From positions 45,909 through 109,908 of the forward strand of contig JADYZV010000011.1 in assembly GCA_020852965.1 (NCBI GenBank): a stretch of 64,000 bases of DNA, given 5' to 3'. Source of the DNA: Pirellulaceae bacterium. GTDB taxonomy: Bacteria > Planctomycetota > Planctomycetia > Pirellulales > Pirellulaceae. The translations under genes were made by a program, and so were the position numbers. Below the pieces are notes generated by a model. That model saw only the letters and a program-made list of their open reading frames with translations, was not told the origin of the DNA and searched no databases. The stretch's first letter is position 1, and every line of letters starts with the position of its first letter. Positions 63,988-64,000 of the stretch are shown piece after piece.

Positions 63988-64000
63988 ATGAAAATTCTCG
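63988..64000 (+). CDS. Possible start of a further gene at the window edge
   Basis: ATGAAAATTCTCG at the very end reads MKIL, a common protein start, with AAGGGA about 12 bases upstream. Only four codons are visible, so the product cannot be named. The 174 bases before it show no gene. Confidence 0.25.

Overview
The window looks like a chromosomal segment of a planctomycete, most likely Pirellulaceae-like. The grounds are gene content typical of that group (a remnant of the planctomycete-type ECF sigma factor, a large alpha-2-macroglobulin, an EF-hand/CNNM fusion, small leucine-rich-repeat-like proteins), moderate GC, wide spacers, and dispersed palindromic repeats including copies around GATTGTCCCAATCG. 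This assignment is inferred from content only; there is no rRNA or other taxonomic marker in the window.

Bases 1-26,800 hold an anaerobic or fermentative energy region: the end of a NiFe-hydrogenase large subunit, its maturation protease, and a full hypA-B-F-C-D-E set (+ strand). Next come a dihydroorotate-dehydrogenase-like protein, a single-chain pyruvate:ferredoxin oxidoreductase and a tandem universal stress protein (- strand). An ADP-forming acetate-CoA ligase fused to a GNAT domain lies further on. Together they could take pyruvate to acetyl-CoA, acetate, ATP and H2. Embedded here are a K+ channel with an RCK domain, a phospholipid operon (VTT protein, CdsA, CDP-alcohol phosphotransferase), an exporter operon laid out like yhiI-rbbA-yhhJ, and a zinc-ribbon thioredoxin.

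Bases 27,000-45,900 hold a single-polypeptide AddB-AddA fusion, a stand-alone TOPRIM/gyrase-B tail, a probably Tat-exported DJ-1/PfpI protein, a TerB-like protein, and a small-molecule catabolic cluster (PLP lyase, M14 deacylase, SDR, HpcH/HpaI aldolase, Na+ symporter). After these come a sigma-factor remnant, a frameshifted TPR protein and an EF-hand/CNNM/CBS membrane protein.

Bases 46,600-55,400 are the accessory island and the most interesting part. On the - strand is a ubiquitin-like operon: a ubiquitin-like domain fused to an E2-like domain, a JAB protease-E1 fusion, and a DUF6527-type zinc protein. Divergent from it, sharing a 250-bp promoter region with a perfect 10-bp-arm palindrome, is a translationally coupled trio: sigma-like factor, small helical protein, ImmA/IrrE metalloprotease. 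The UBL-E2 fusion contains no cysteine at all, so it cannot act as a normal thioester E2. I propose that the trio is a protease-triggered switch for the conjugation-like operon. The island also holds a frameshifted tyrosine integrase and two PD-(D/E)XK proteins, one of them Mrr-like.

Bases 56,500-64,000 hold a 2040-residue alpha-2-macroglobulin with an intact thioester motif, a 53-residue membrane peptide, a frameshifted LRR-like protein, and possibly the start of a further gene at the edge.
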